Positions 1 through 10,131 of a stretch of DNA of 64,000 bases are shown one piece after another; the stretch's first letter is position 1, and every line of letters starts with the position of its first letter. The notes below the pieces were generated by a model. The model worked only from the letters and a program-made list of their open reading frames with translations, made no database searches and was not told the DNA's origin. Source of the DNA: Hydrangea macrophylla (taxonomy: Eukaryota; Streptophyta; Magnoliopsida; Cornales; Hydrangeaceae); NCBI GenBank assembly GCA_033977485.1, contig CM066989.1:32155095-32219094 (forward strand), read 5' to 3'. A program made the translations under genes and the position numbers.

Positions 1-1530
1 CTCCTAGTCTGGAGGGGGCATCAGTTCCCTTGTGGCTGGCTTTATAGGGCTTATGGCAGGGGGACACACTCACAATGACCGGCAGCTGTTAAGGGCCTTC
101 CTTCTGTATGTTCTCTGCTGCTCGATTTTTGCGACACGAAATGACCAGGTGAGCCTGAGGCTTCTCACCTTCTTGGAAACTATTGACGAGATTCCTTCTT
201 ACAAATGGGGCGGTGCTACCCTGGCTCACCTTTATAAGCATATGGGTGAGGTTTCCCGTGGCAGCATCAAATCTACTGGAGGGTTCTGGCGAGCTTGGGA
301 GGTATGTTCTGTGACTTTTCCCTTTTCTTTTTGGCTCTTTCTTGTTTCTGTTTTCTAACTTTCACTTTTTCTGTGCAGCTCTGGAGCTTTGAGTACCTAA
401 AAATGTTGGCTCCTACCCCTGCTGATGAGTCGGGTGAGGATGAGGATGGCATGGCTCCTGTGCCTTTGTTCCCTTTGGGCTTGAGATGGAGGAGGGATGT
501 TGTTGGGGTCAAGAGCGGGGCCCATCGGATTGTCCTCCTAAGAAATTTCTTATCCGAGCTGACGGTCGCTAGTGTTGATTGGACGCCTTGGGAGCATGTT
601 TCCTATGCTGCCCCAGAGGAGATATAGGCAGTCAGGCCTCTTACTTCTTGTCGACTTCTGATGGAGAGTACTGAGTGTAGGCAGTGGTATCTTGGCGAGC
701 GAGTGTCCCGGCAGGTGGTTGGGGTCCGAGGTACCGCGTTCCTCATACCCCTCCTCCCGTGATGGATGCTGACGATCTTTCTGGTGCTACTTTGCTGGCG
801 GCTTTGGCCGGTACTGATGCTTGGGACCATTTCCATTCCGAGACTGGTTATGAGACCTACCGTGGCCGCTTCCTGATGCCCAACTTTCCACTCCTGGATG
901 TGAGTTTCTTTTACCTTTTTATCTTTATTCGTCACTTATGTTTTGGACTCATCTTTTCCTAACTTGTTTTGTGCCTACAATTTTGTGAGATGTATAGGAG
1001 ACAGGCTTCCCCAGCTTCTGATCCCATCCCTCCTTGGGATTGGACCGTCAATGTTTTGGGTGCCGATGGCTCCCCCTAGGTCATGAAGGTAACACGAGTC
1101 ACGTGCGGGTACCCCACCCAGTCAGCAGGCGTCCTCAGCGTCCCTTGGAGTTATGCCGAGGAGGGTCACGCCTTGGCAGCTAGCTTACGGTCTTTGGTCC
1201 TTACGCGGGACCATAGGGTATGTCTCTATTTTTGTGCTTCTTAAGGTTACGAGGCTCTAACCCTAGATTTTACCCTTGACAGATGGATGGTATGCGACAG
1301 TTCGCCACCAGTCAGATGGCGTCCTTGGTAGGTTTCTGACTCGACTCTATTTTTGTAATTTTGTTGCTCCTCGACTGATTGCCTTTATTTGTGTGTGCAA
1401 TGTCATGGGTGCGGTGCTAGCTCGTCGAGAACCAGGCCAAGGTGTAGGGGTGGCGGGAGGAGGCCATCGCCGGCGTACACTTCGGGTGGTTCGACAGAGG
1501 ATGAAAAAGAGGAGGACTGAGGCCTCCTAA
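1..1530 (+). pseudogene. Plant mobile domain (PMD) gene, decayed copy 1 (5' end outside window)
   Basis: Base 1 aligns with about 40287, and collinear similarity runs to about 43140, giving a second copy of the spliced gene antisense to pol in the Tat element at 20401-55444. The frame around 75-300 encodes a PMD-like stretch (RAFLLYVLCCSIF, later TFLETIDEIPSYKWGGATLAHLYKHMGE). An intron follows (donor near 301, GTATGT; acceptor TGCAG near 379) and then a LWSFEYLKMLAP exon. More intron-like borders occur at about 900/1000 (GTGAGT) and 1217/1280 (GTATGT). An extra G near base 16 and several stops break the frame. PMD proteins are known from plant cellular genes and from transposons; no function is inferred for this copy. 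Unlike copy 2 it lacks the solo LTR, so it serves as the empty-site reference for that insertion. Confidence 0.7.
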
Positions 1531-1866
1531 GCAGGGACTTTGGTTTTGTCTCCATTTCATGATTTCGATTGGGTTGTACTAGTGAATGATGGACAATGTG
1601 TAGGATGATGTGTTACCTTTGACAGAGTATTATGATGTTTTGCCTTTTAGGCCGGATAGCTTTCGGTTTTAAGGCGCAGTTGTGTGCTTGTTTTAGTTTG
1701 GTGATCGTGTGACGATATATATGTGCACTGTGATTCTGTGATTGTTGATGTTACTGCGATGAACAGCCTTGTGATAGTGAGTATGTTTGCCTTGCAGGTG
1801 GGGTAGTCCGTGAAACGGGGAGGTGCTGCCTAAATTTCAAATTTTGCTAGAGTCGCGACAGAAAAT

Positions 1867-2802
1867 ATGGCATTGTATGATCCTGCTCAACTCACAGCTT
1901 GGCTGAACATCACAGATGCCGTGGAACGGATCAACCTTTTCAGTTATGGCTTGACCGAGCTGTTCTCCCTTCGTCAGATGGCTTTGAATGCTGAGTTCAT
2001 GCGTGCTGCCATTGGCCATTGAGACCCGGTAAATCATGTCTTTAATTTTAATGGCCTGGAGATATATCCCCTGTTTGAGGAATTCTGCGCTATTCTCGGA
2101 TTCAATCCAGACTCAGACCTGATTCTTCCTTCTGCTGATACCCCCAGTCCTACTCGCGGTTTAGCTGAATATCTGGACTGTTCAACTACAGTCTCCCACC
2201 GACTAATTCATGGTGAGGTCCTCGACATTGCCTCCATCATCGCCCGGTATGCTACTCCTGGAAATCCCAGCATATATGATGCTACCCGTGGGGCCGCTCT
2301 GATCTTATGCATGACTTCGCACTTTCTGTTTTCGAGTACTTCTACTGACTTTGTGCATGTGTGCCTTGGGCTGAAATTGAGTAAGAACCCCATGGCCATG
2401 GTTCTAGCTGAAACCCTGAATGGTTTGGATAGCGCTTTTAATCAATGAACTCTTCTCTTTTCTGGGGCGCCCTTGGTGTTACAGGCTTGGTTATATGAGC
2501 GCCTTCAGTTGTGGACAGGCCGAGTGCCACCGGTTTACTTTTGCAGGGCCATGCTTCATTCCCACTATACTTTTGCCGATTGGGTTAGCATGATGGGTGC
2601 TCTTTCTGAGGCAGACATTTCCTGGATTGTGGGGCGTTGGGGTCTTCATGCTGTGACCACAAGCCTCGAGGATCACCCGAGAGTGGGGTTGATGGGTCTG
2701 AGAGAGACTTCTTTTTATCACCCTCGCCGATTGGCCAGGCAGTACGGGCGAGTTCAGGAGGTCCCCTGGAGGTTTACTGAGTGGGTCTTTGCCTACAGAA
2801 TC
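1867..2802 (+). pseudogene. DUF7745-like gene, decayed copy 1
   Basis: This is collinear with the intact frame at 43478-44476 from its ATG (MALYDPAQLTAWLN). In-frame TGA codons lie at 2020-2022 (Trp52 in the intact copy) and 2446-2448 (Gly194). Similarity ends at about 2802, some 25-30 codons before the natural stop, where unrelated T-rich and (TA)n sequence begins. The pattern of a WDP motif after helical repeats, then an EICPxxxEF-like segment and an LxAETLNGLD...QAWLYERL segment, resembles the plant DUF7745 family, which is often found inside retroelements. The domain name is from memory and needs a profile search. Confidence 0.65.
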
Positions 2803-2833
2803 CTTTTTTGTATATATATATATATAAATATAA
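2803..2833. repeat. (TA)n tract and 9-bp target duplication of the foldback MITE
   Basis: A T-run and (TA)n microsatellite join the truncated gene copy to the MITE. The last nine bases, TAAATATAA (2825-2833), recur exactly at 3970-3978 on the far side of the MITE. Confidence 0.8.
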
Positions 2834-2965
2834 GGGTAAATAACACTAACCTCCCTTGAGGTAAATGACAATTGCAGGGACCTCCCCTCTAGTATGGAAA
2901 ATAACACTCACCTCCCCTCTATCTACTTTTTGTTTGTAAGATTACCAATTTACCCCTTATCTCCT

Positions 2966-2968
<3 letters not shown>

Positions 2969-3008
<40 letters not shown>

Positions 3009-3028
3009 GTATGTGTGTGTGTGTGTGC
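2969..3028. repeat. (CA)n/(TG)n microsatellite in the left arm of the MITE
   Basis: A CA run of about 32 bases is followed by ATATAT and a TG run, itself a small inverted repeat. A shorter CA run sits at the mirror position (about 3841-3858). Confidence 0.9.
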
Positions 3029-3167
3029 GGGGGCGCATTAGATAAAATTATATGTACATTAGTAAATTTTACAGATTTAGATTTATAATATTTACCCTTA
3101 ACTTTATAAAAATTTGCCGTTATTAAAATAAAATTAAAAAAAAAATTATAAATGAAAGAGTAACGCT

Positions 3168-3316
3168 ATGCTTCCCAAATTTCTTTCCCAAAAGTGTTTC
3201 CTAACACATTTGGCAGTAGACCCAATTGATTTTGATTGGTTGATGTTAAAGTAGTTCCACAGTGGTCCCACTTCAATATCATTTGGGATTAAAATTTGGG
3301 AAGCATAGCATTACTC
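3168..3316. mobile_element. Small foldback MITE nested in the left arm
   Basis: The ends are inverted: GAGTAACGCTATGCTTCCCA at the left and the complement of GAGTAATGCTATGCTTCCCA at the right. It is 149 bp and noncoding. The same unit is inverted in the right arm (3555-3713) and recurs at about 16281-16439; a diverged relative is near 57380. Confidence 0.7.
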
Positions 3317-3554
3317 TAAATAAATGTTCTAATGTCTTTCACCTACTACTTAGACAAAAAAACTAATGGCTTAATATTAAAAAACTAAATCTATAAAATA
3401 TTGTAAATTTGTAAACTATTTAGGTTTTATAATCTTTCGCCCTAACTTATAATAGTTTACAAATATACAATATTTTACGGATTTAGTTTTTTAATATTAA
3501 GCCATTAACTTTTTTGTCCAAGTAATATGTGAAAGATATTAGAACATTTATTTA

Positions 3555-3713
3555 GAGTAATGTTATGCTTTCCAAATTTTCATTCTAAATGATATTGAAG
3601 TGGAATTAATGTGAAACTACTTTAACATCAACCAATCAAAATCAACTAGGTACATTGCCACATGTGTTGGGAAACACTTTTGGAAAAGAAATTTGGGAAG
3701 CATAACATTACTC
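3555..3713. mobile_element. Mirror copy of the small MITE in the right arm
   Basis: This is an inverted, diverged copy of 3168-3316 with the same GAGTAATG...CATTACTC ends. Its presence in both arms implies the arms were duplicated after the small element was already inserted. Confidence 0.7.
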
Positions 3714-3978
3714 TTTTATTTATAAATTTTTATAAAGTTATTTTTTTTCGAACGGCAAATTTTTATAAAGTTAGAACTAAATACTATAAATCTAAATCTA
3801 TAAAATTTGTTAATGTATATATAATTTTATCCGCGCGCGTGCACACACACACACACATATATGTAGAGACAGATCAGGGATAAATTTGTAATCTTACAAA
3901 CAAAAAGTAGGTAGAGGGGAGGTCCCTGTAATTGTCATATACCTCAAAGGAGGTCAGTGCAATTTGCCCTAAATATAA

Positions 3979-4552
3979 ATATTACATGTCAGTCATGTAA
4001 CCGTCTGTGCGACTGCCCTGTGATCCCCGAGAGAACCAAGTGGGACCTACAAAAACACTCATTCTAAAATTTTGTCCTACCACATTTTCTTTATCATTTT
4101 TCAATTTAGTCAAACCCTAATTGTTTTTACAATCAATTAAGTGTCACAAATTACAATAAAACAACAAAACCTCTTTTTTTTTATTTGATCGAGGCTAAAC
4201 CTTTTTTAAGTTAAAGCACAGTTAAAATATGGTTTTGGGGGATGGAATTTGTGGCGTCAAGCAATAGGGTTTATCGTTTTCTCATAACTTCTTCCCTAGC
4301 AAAGTGCGCAAGATTACCATTTGATTTGCTAGAAGCGCAAGAAGAATTAGTAGCAGGTTATCAAACAGAATATTTGGGTACAAAAAATTTGGTTTGTTTT
4401 ACGCTGCTTCCTATCTAAATCTACTAGTTTCTTCATTATTTGTAACAGTTCTTTACTTGAAAATGGGTGATTTCCAGAAAAATTCTACGATGTCACTGCC
4501 CGACGTAGCATAAATAGGGAAAGTATTTAATTTCCTTTATTGACCCGTAGGT
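3979..4552. other. No gene recognised
   Basis: AT-rich sequence of about 570 bp between the MITE and the presumed LTR remnant. I see no long frame, TIR or LTR end here. Confidence 0.5.
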
Positions 4553-5041
4553 TGTGACAGTTTTGAAGGATCGATTCCGTCCCAAATGTCAAATAGTATA
4601 ATAATTTAAATCAGAGTAAGAGCCAAGACTTATAAAATTTTTCAAACATAATAATTATTACAGCACGTAGGAATCTTAAGGCACAACCCACCTTGCAACA
4701 ATGTTAATATCCATTACATCAATCCTTAATACAAGTTCAGTTAAGTAAATAAGCTTTAATATCCAATTTTCTCTTCACAGGTAGATGTTCTCAATTAGCA
4801 TAGTCATACTGTCCTGCCTGATCATAACCTGAAAAACCTAGACACGAATGTCTAGGGCGCATCAACATCGTCAGCTTCAAGAAGCTGGTGAGTATTAAAA
4901 ACACGTGCTTGTAATGTAAAACATGCTTCCTTACCATTTCCGATTTCCAAATTTATTATTCAACATGTTAGAAACGCATTTAAACAGAAATAGAAGATCA
5001 ACATAATGATATTCAAATAATATGACATGCGATCGTGCATG
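4553..5041 (-). repeat. Probable chromovirus-type LTR remnant, reversed (part 1)
   Basis: It starts TGTGACAG and continues, interrupted by the copia element, at 13470. General layout resembles the chromovirus LTR at 17118-19194: a CACA-type terminus, short dispersed repeats, a GGATCGA word. The matching start of such an LTR could be the GGTGTCACA near 16632, followed on the minus strand by purine-rich sequence. No matching 5-bp duplication was found, so this is only a tentative assignment. Confidence 0.35.
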
Positions 5042-5768
5042 TGTTGGGTTTGTGCCCTCAATCCATTACTTTATGTATGAGACATTGACATTTTAATATA
5101 TGGATATCAGTTTTGCATTTCATAGTGTATGTTTCTTTCATGAGATGATTGTCAATCCTTAAGTATCATAGTAGGTAATTCGTGTGTGTATGAGATACAT
5201 ACAAGTCAGATACGAATTGCTATCCTTTGATACTTAGAACTTGTCACAGTGGATCAACACCTGGGTATCTTGGGTATGTCATGTTCACATGGTTGTGAAC
5301 ATATATTGTCAAGATAGAATCTACCCTCTGATTTAGAGTAAGCAATCCCTTGAGAATGTCACTAGTTGATTACTGAGAACTGCAGTCTTATTGATAAGTA
5401 GTTATCAACATGTTTGGTAATCATAAGAGGTGAATGGGACTCAAGGAATATAAGAAGTAATCGCGATTCAGGTTGACAGTAACAGTTATCCGACTACCTG
5501 AATATGATTACGGATGCTGATGGTAGAGGGACATCAGTACACCATACAAGTCTAGTTACCGCTTCGGATATGTTATTTTGCGTTGGAGTTCAGTTATCTT
5601 TTTATAGTGGAGTAAATGTTAACTGATCACTCGATTAATTTGCTGATCAAAGAGTTTGGTCATGGGAATTAATCAACTGATCTGAGCCAACAATAAAGAG
5701 CCTAGGAGGTCCCACTCTTAGCTTCGCTAGGATGTTTGGAAAGGCATAAGAGGATCTTGTCAAGATAG

Positions 5769-5886
5769 GTTCGATCGATCGAAGTAGTCTCGATCGATTG
5801 AAGTCTAGACATGTTCGATCGATTGAAGATGGTTCTATCAATCGAAGGTTCGATCGATCGAGGTCACTTCGATCTGTCGAAGGTTA
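5769..5886. repeat. Array of TTCGATCGATCGAA-type palindromes in copia U3
   Basis: About six copies of a 14-base palindrome, TTCGATCGATCGAA, with one to three mismatches in most, lie within about 115 bp. They end some 20 bp upstream of the TATA box. The 3' LTR array (about 12983-13075) is one unit shorter. Confidence 0.85.
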
Positions 5887-5903
5887 AAGTCGGTTTTGGA
5901 AAT

Positions 5904-5913
5904 CTATAAATAG
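5904..5913 (+). promoter_or_regulatory. LTR TATA box
   Basis: CTATAAATAG follows the palindrome array and lies about 360 bp before the LTR end, a plausible U3/R position for a copia LTR. Confidence 0.65.
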
Positions 5914-6271
5914 GGCAGCTGCGTTCAGGGTTCAATAATCGTCATTTTTCCTATACGAAAGCTGCAGAAATTGTTTAGGGTTTTCCTTGGCCTTCTTATC
6001 CTCCCCGTTAGAGTTCCCACCAACTCTAGCCTCTCCGGTAGCATCCATAGGAGACATAAGGGTGAAGACAACCTGGTGGAAGCTGCTGTACTGTCAAGAA
6101 GGTTGAAGATTTCAGAATTGGGTTCAAGACTGTAAGGTATAACACTTGTCCCCTCTTGTTAGTACGCATCTATGGAATTGACGAGTAGTAGATCCTGGGA
6201 TACCAAAAGTTTTTGTAACTCAACTTTTCCGCTGTGCGTTTAGAAATTAATTTAAACCTATTTTTCCTTCA

Positions 6272-7982
6272 ATTGGTATCAGAGCCATGCTTGTTTGGAT
6301 CTATAGATGCGTTTTGGAACTCTAGTTTTGATTTACATGTTGGTTTTAGAACTGTTTTTGAAACTGCATCGTCACAGATCTGTTTCTACAGTGTTATCGC
6401 AGCAGAATACAAATCTGTGATTGCATTGGATGCAAGGTGATTTTGATCGATCGAAGTAGTGTCGATCGATCGAAGATCGTCTGTTCTCAAGCGATCGAAC
6501 TAGGTTCAATTGATTGAACGTTGGCTATGTTCGATCGATCGAATAATGTTAGATCAATCAAGATTAATTTTCTGTTCAGGTGTTCAGTTTACAGTTTTAA
6601 AGTTTTTAAAATATATACTTTAATTTTAAATTATTCTGTAAGTTTTCAAAAACATTATGTGAAACTGAATAGTTCAATCGATTGAACTATGTTCAATCGA
6701 TCTAAGGTTCGATCGATCGAACCTTTGTCGACCGATCGAAGTGTGACAGAGAATTATGATGCTGTTTTAAGTTTTAATTCAGTGCGTAAAAAGTTTATGC
6801 ACTATGTGAATCAGTTAGGGGTTCTAATAGTAACATATATTTGTTATATATGCGTGGATGCGTGTACGACTAACCCTTTGCAGCAAGATTAGTCCGCTAT
6901 CTCCCATGGCACCAAGATCAATTTTAAATTTTGTATTTAATTGTTTGAGATTGGTGTATGCTATATTAAATTCTGGTTTGGTTTTAAGGCACATGTAAAG
7001 GGCGCTACGACTTCAATCCTACGAAAAGGAAAGTCGCACCGGTTTCCCTTGCCTTTTTTATTTTATTGTTGCAATTTCTTTTTCTAGATAAATTGTAAGC
7101 TTCGAATGAAGCATAGGACCAATGTAATAGAATTAGAAAATCCATGAAGATGGAGCAAGGAGCCGTTATCCATGAAGATGGAGGTGGAGGCGATCAAACC
7201 AAGATGCAGGTTCTATGGAGATAGAGCCATGGGAGATAGAGGCATATGAATGCCTTTGTTTCATTTTAGTTTTTTTTTTGTTTTTATATGCTTGTTTGTG
7301 ATTGGAATATTAAATCTGTTGTTACTACATGCATAATAAAAACAAGTTTTTCTAAAATAAAATTCAAAAACCATTTTCAACGCATTAGTAAACATTGGAT
7401 GTTTATGGGAAATGTGTAGAAACAAATTTTCCTAAAAAGCAAAATCCTTATTTACTAAATCTAGTGGGAGAGGGTCTTATTAATAACACCCACGATCTTC
7501 CATTAACGGTTCAATGTAAGATGAGTAGTGCATTCTGTGTCACCTCGCCAGGGGTGATCATTCCATACGGAGGGTACACTACTCATTGGTTACTAGATGT
7601 GAACTTCCTACAGATAGGATCAATCAAATGTGTTAGAGGGTGACAACCACATGGAGGCGCTACTTGAGACGGTTGTGATTGGATCCTAGTTAATGGTACA
7701 CACTAGCTAAGCTATGGATAAGGGATCCCAAACGGGGCATTATTTAGAAACTTAAAGATCAAATAGGTTCGGGAGTGATAACTTATTTTGCAAGAGTTGC
7801 ATAGCGGACAAGTCATGATAAATCGAAAGATCGAACATTGACCACCACACGGAGGCTTTATTCTTTCGTTTTGATATTCCGGCTACTTTGTGTTTAAAAT
7901 AAGAGTTTTAAGGATTCTTTTATTTCAAACTGTTAAATTCTGATATCTATATTCATTTTGTTTTGATTTTCAATAAATTATC
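6272..7982 (+). other. Untranslated leader of copia copy 1
   Basis: 1.7 kb with no credible frame between PBS and gag. It contains a second cluster of about eight TTCGATCGATCGAA-like palindromes at about 6440-6560 and 6670-6745. The corresponding leader in copy 2 is 32131-33794. Confidence 0.8.
6274..6286 (+). other. Primer binding site (initiator tRNA-Met type)
   Basis: TGGTATCAGAGCC begins two bases after the LTR and is the usual copia PBS complementary to the 3' end of initiator tRNA-Met. Confidence 0.95.
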
Positions 7983-9212
7983 ATGTCTGGATCTGCATTT
8001 AGTCCTCTTGCCACCATACTTACACAAAACAAGTTAATTGGAAATAACTACACTGAATGGAAACGAAACCTCGACATTGTATTAACTGCGGAGGATCACA
8101 TATATGTCCTCACCACCCCATGCCCTGAAGAACCCGCGATAAATGCTTCGACAGCTGCCAGACGCGAGTTCGATAAATGGAAAAAGTCGAATGGAATGGC
8201 CCATTGCTACATTTTGGCCTCAATGGCTAATGTGTTGCAACACCAACACCAATCGAATAATTCAGCTAGTGAGATTATTGAATCCCTGAAAAAGACGTTT
8301 GGGGAGCATGGCAGGCCTGCCAGGCAGGTAGCTATGCAGAAGATAATGAGTGCTAAGATGTCGGAAGGGACTCCAGTCAAAGAACATATTTTGAAAATTA
8401 TTGGTTATTTAAACAAACTGGAGACCCTAGGTGCCTACATCGATCCACAGACCCAAGTTGATATGATCCTCAATACACTGTCGCCATCATTCGCTCAATT
8501 TAAACTAAATTATAATATGAATAAAATGGATTTTTCAATGAGCGAATTAATGAGTTCTTTACTGGCAGCGGAAGGGGTGATCAAACCTGGGGGCAACGTT
8601 CTGAACGTTGAGAGAAGCTCTTCCTCTTCTCAATCTACACCAAAAGGTAAGAAAGGGAAGAAGAAGGCTAGCACTGGTGGTCCAAGTGATGGACCGGTCC
8701 CTAAGATTGCAAAATCTAAGGGAAAAGGTAAGGGCAAAGGGAAGGTGGGTGGCCAAGGCAAAGGAAAGTGTTTCCAATGCAGCCACTAGGGCCACTGGAA
8801 GAGGAATTGTCCAGAATTCTTAGCTAGAAGAGTTCAAGGTATGATTGAATCACATGTGATTGAAGTAAGTTTTATAACGGATACTTCAAACACTTGGTGC
8901 ATTGATTCTGGTGCGACTAACCATATCTGTAATTCATTGCAGGAGTTCAGATCAACCAGGAGGTGCAGTGGTGGAGAAATCGTACTTACTCTAAGTTCTA
9001 GCACAACTGTATCTACGGTTGCAATAGGAGTCGTAGTTTTAGAATTTTTAGACAATAAAGTTTTGATTTTATCAGATGTACTTTACGTCCCTTCAATGAG
9101 ACGTAATTTAATTTCAGTTTCTAATTTATCGAATAATGGTTATTCTTTTCATTTTGAAACTGAAGTTGTGATTAAAAGAAATGGTTCTTTTTTTGTTCTG
9201 GTGTTAAATTAA
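7983..9212 (+). pseudogene. copia gag and protease, broken
   Basis: ATG at 7983 (MSGSAFSPLATILTQNKLIG). The gag domain has the NNYTEWKRNLDIVL...LASMANVLQ pattern, then a basic lysine-glycine tail and a zinc knuckle that starts CFQCSH. TAG at 8787-8789 interrupts the knuckle, and the second half (GHWKRNC) follows in frame. The aspartic protease core is CIDSGATNHICN near 8900-8935. A homopolymer change near 9190 shifts the frame, and the protease frame ends at 9212. Gag forms the particle and protease cleaves the polyprotein; neither can be made whole here. Confidence 0.9.
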
Positions 9213-9217
9213 ATGGT

Positions 9218-10131
9218 TTGTATGTGATTACTCCTAATATTTCTAAAGACTCTTGTATGGAACTTAATAACTTAGTGGTAACTGTACCATCTAAAAGAAA
9301 AGAACCTTCCACTAATCCAACAAGACTTTGGCATATGAGGCTTGGCCATATCAATCTAAATAGGATTGGCAGACTAGTCAAAGAAGGGGTCTTAGGCGAT
9401 TTGGTTCTAGAACCAATGGAAGTCTGCAAGTCTTGTTTAGAGGGTAAGATGACCAAAAGGCCCTTTCCAATTAAGGGTAATAGGACCAATGCATTGTTGG
9501 AATTAGTTCATATTGATGTGTGTGGACCAATAAACATTAGAGCACGGGGTGGTTATGAGTATTTCATAACATTTACTGATGACCACTCTAGGTATGGATA
9601 TGTGTACCTAATGCAGCACAAGTCTGAAGCCTTTGAAAAGTTCAAAGAGTTTAGGGCTGAAGTGGAGAAGCAATTGGGGACACATATCAATGCCATTCGA
9701 TCTGATCGAGGTGGCGAGTACCTCTCTAATGAGTTTATTGATCACCTCGTACAAAATGGGATTCTGTCACAGTTGACTGCACCTGGTACGCCTTAGCAGA
9801 ACGGTGTAGCGGAGAGAAGCAATCGGACTCTTTAGACATGACTAGGTCTATGATGAGTTATTCCGAGTTACCATTATTCCTTTGGGGTTATGCTTTGGAA
9901 ATTGCTGTGTACATACTAAATCTAGTACCAAGCAAATCTGTTCCTAGGACACCACGGGAGATGTGGATTGGGCGTAAGCCTTCTTTGCAACATCTCCGGA
10001 TATGGGGGTGTTCGACACATATGCTGAAATGAAGGATGAGCAATTTGGATTCCAGATCGGAAGTATGTTACTTTGTGGGGTATCCAAAAGGTACTTATGG
10101 ATGATATTTTTATGATCCAAGAGAACAGAAA
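9218..10131 (+). pseudogene. copia integrase, broken
   Basis: The HHCC zinc motif is present (HMRLGHINL with CKSCLEGK), then the catalytic core with VHIDVCGPI and [12 protein letters not shown] Gln-to-TAG stop lies at 9794-9796, a one-base loss near 9830 shifts the frame, a stop at about 10030 replaces a lysine/glycine codon seen in copy 2, and a Trp-to-TGA change lies near 10105. In an active element the integrase inserts the cDNA; this one is dead. Confidence 0.9.

Larger units (their letters stand above)
2834..3969. mobile_element. Foldback MITE, about 1.1 kb, Mutator-type 9-bp target duplication
   Basis: The two halves are inverted copies of each other over most of their length, folding near 3440. 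The ends are GGGTAAATAACACT (2834) and its near complement ending at 3969, so the termini read GGG...CCC. Flanking TAAATATAA is duplicated exactly (2825-2833 and 3970-3978). Nine-bp duplications are characteristic of the Mutator (MULE) superfamily, and long TIRs fit a MULE-derived foldback element. There is no transposase frame. Each arm carries a smaller foldback element and a dinucleotide run. A related single-arm sequence is at 16000-16457. Confidence 0.85.
5042..6271 (+). repeat. 5' LTR of copia copy 1
   Basis: It runs from TGTTGGGTTTGTGCC to CCTTCA, directly before the PBS. At 1230 bp it is shorter than the 3' LTR (1488 bp), mainly because about 281 bp are missing at 5251-5255. There the 3' LTR has two copies of GAT (12186 and 12467) with the missing sequence between them. 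Confidence 0.95.

Noticed and set aside
7395..7643. 82-codon frame in the copia leader
   Set aside because: The same region in copy 2 (about 32470-32730) is not open, so it is not conserved.
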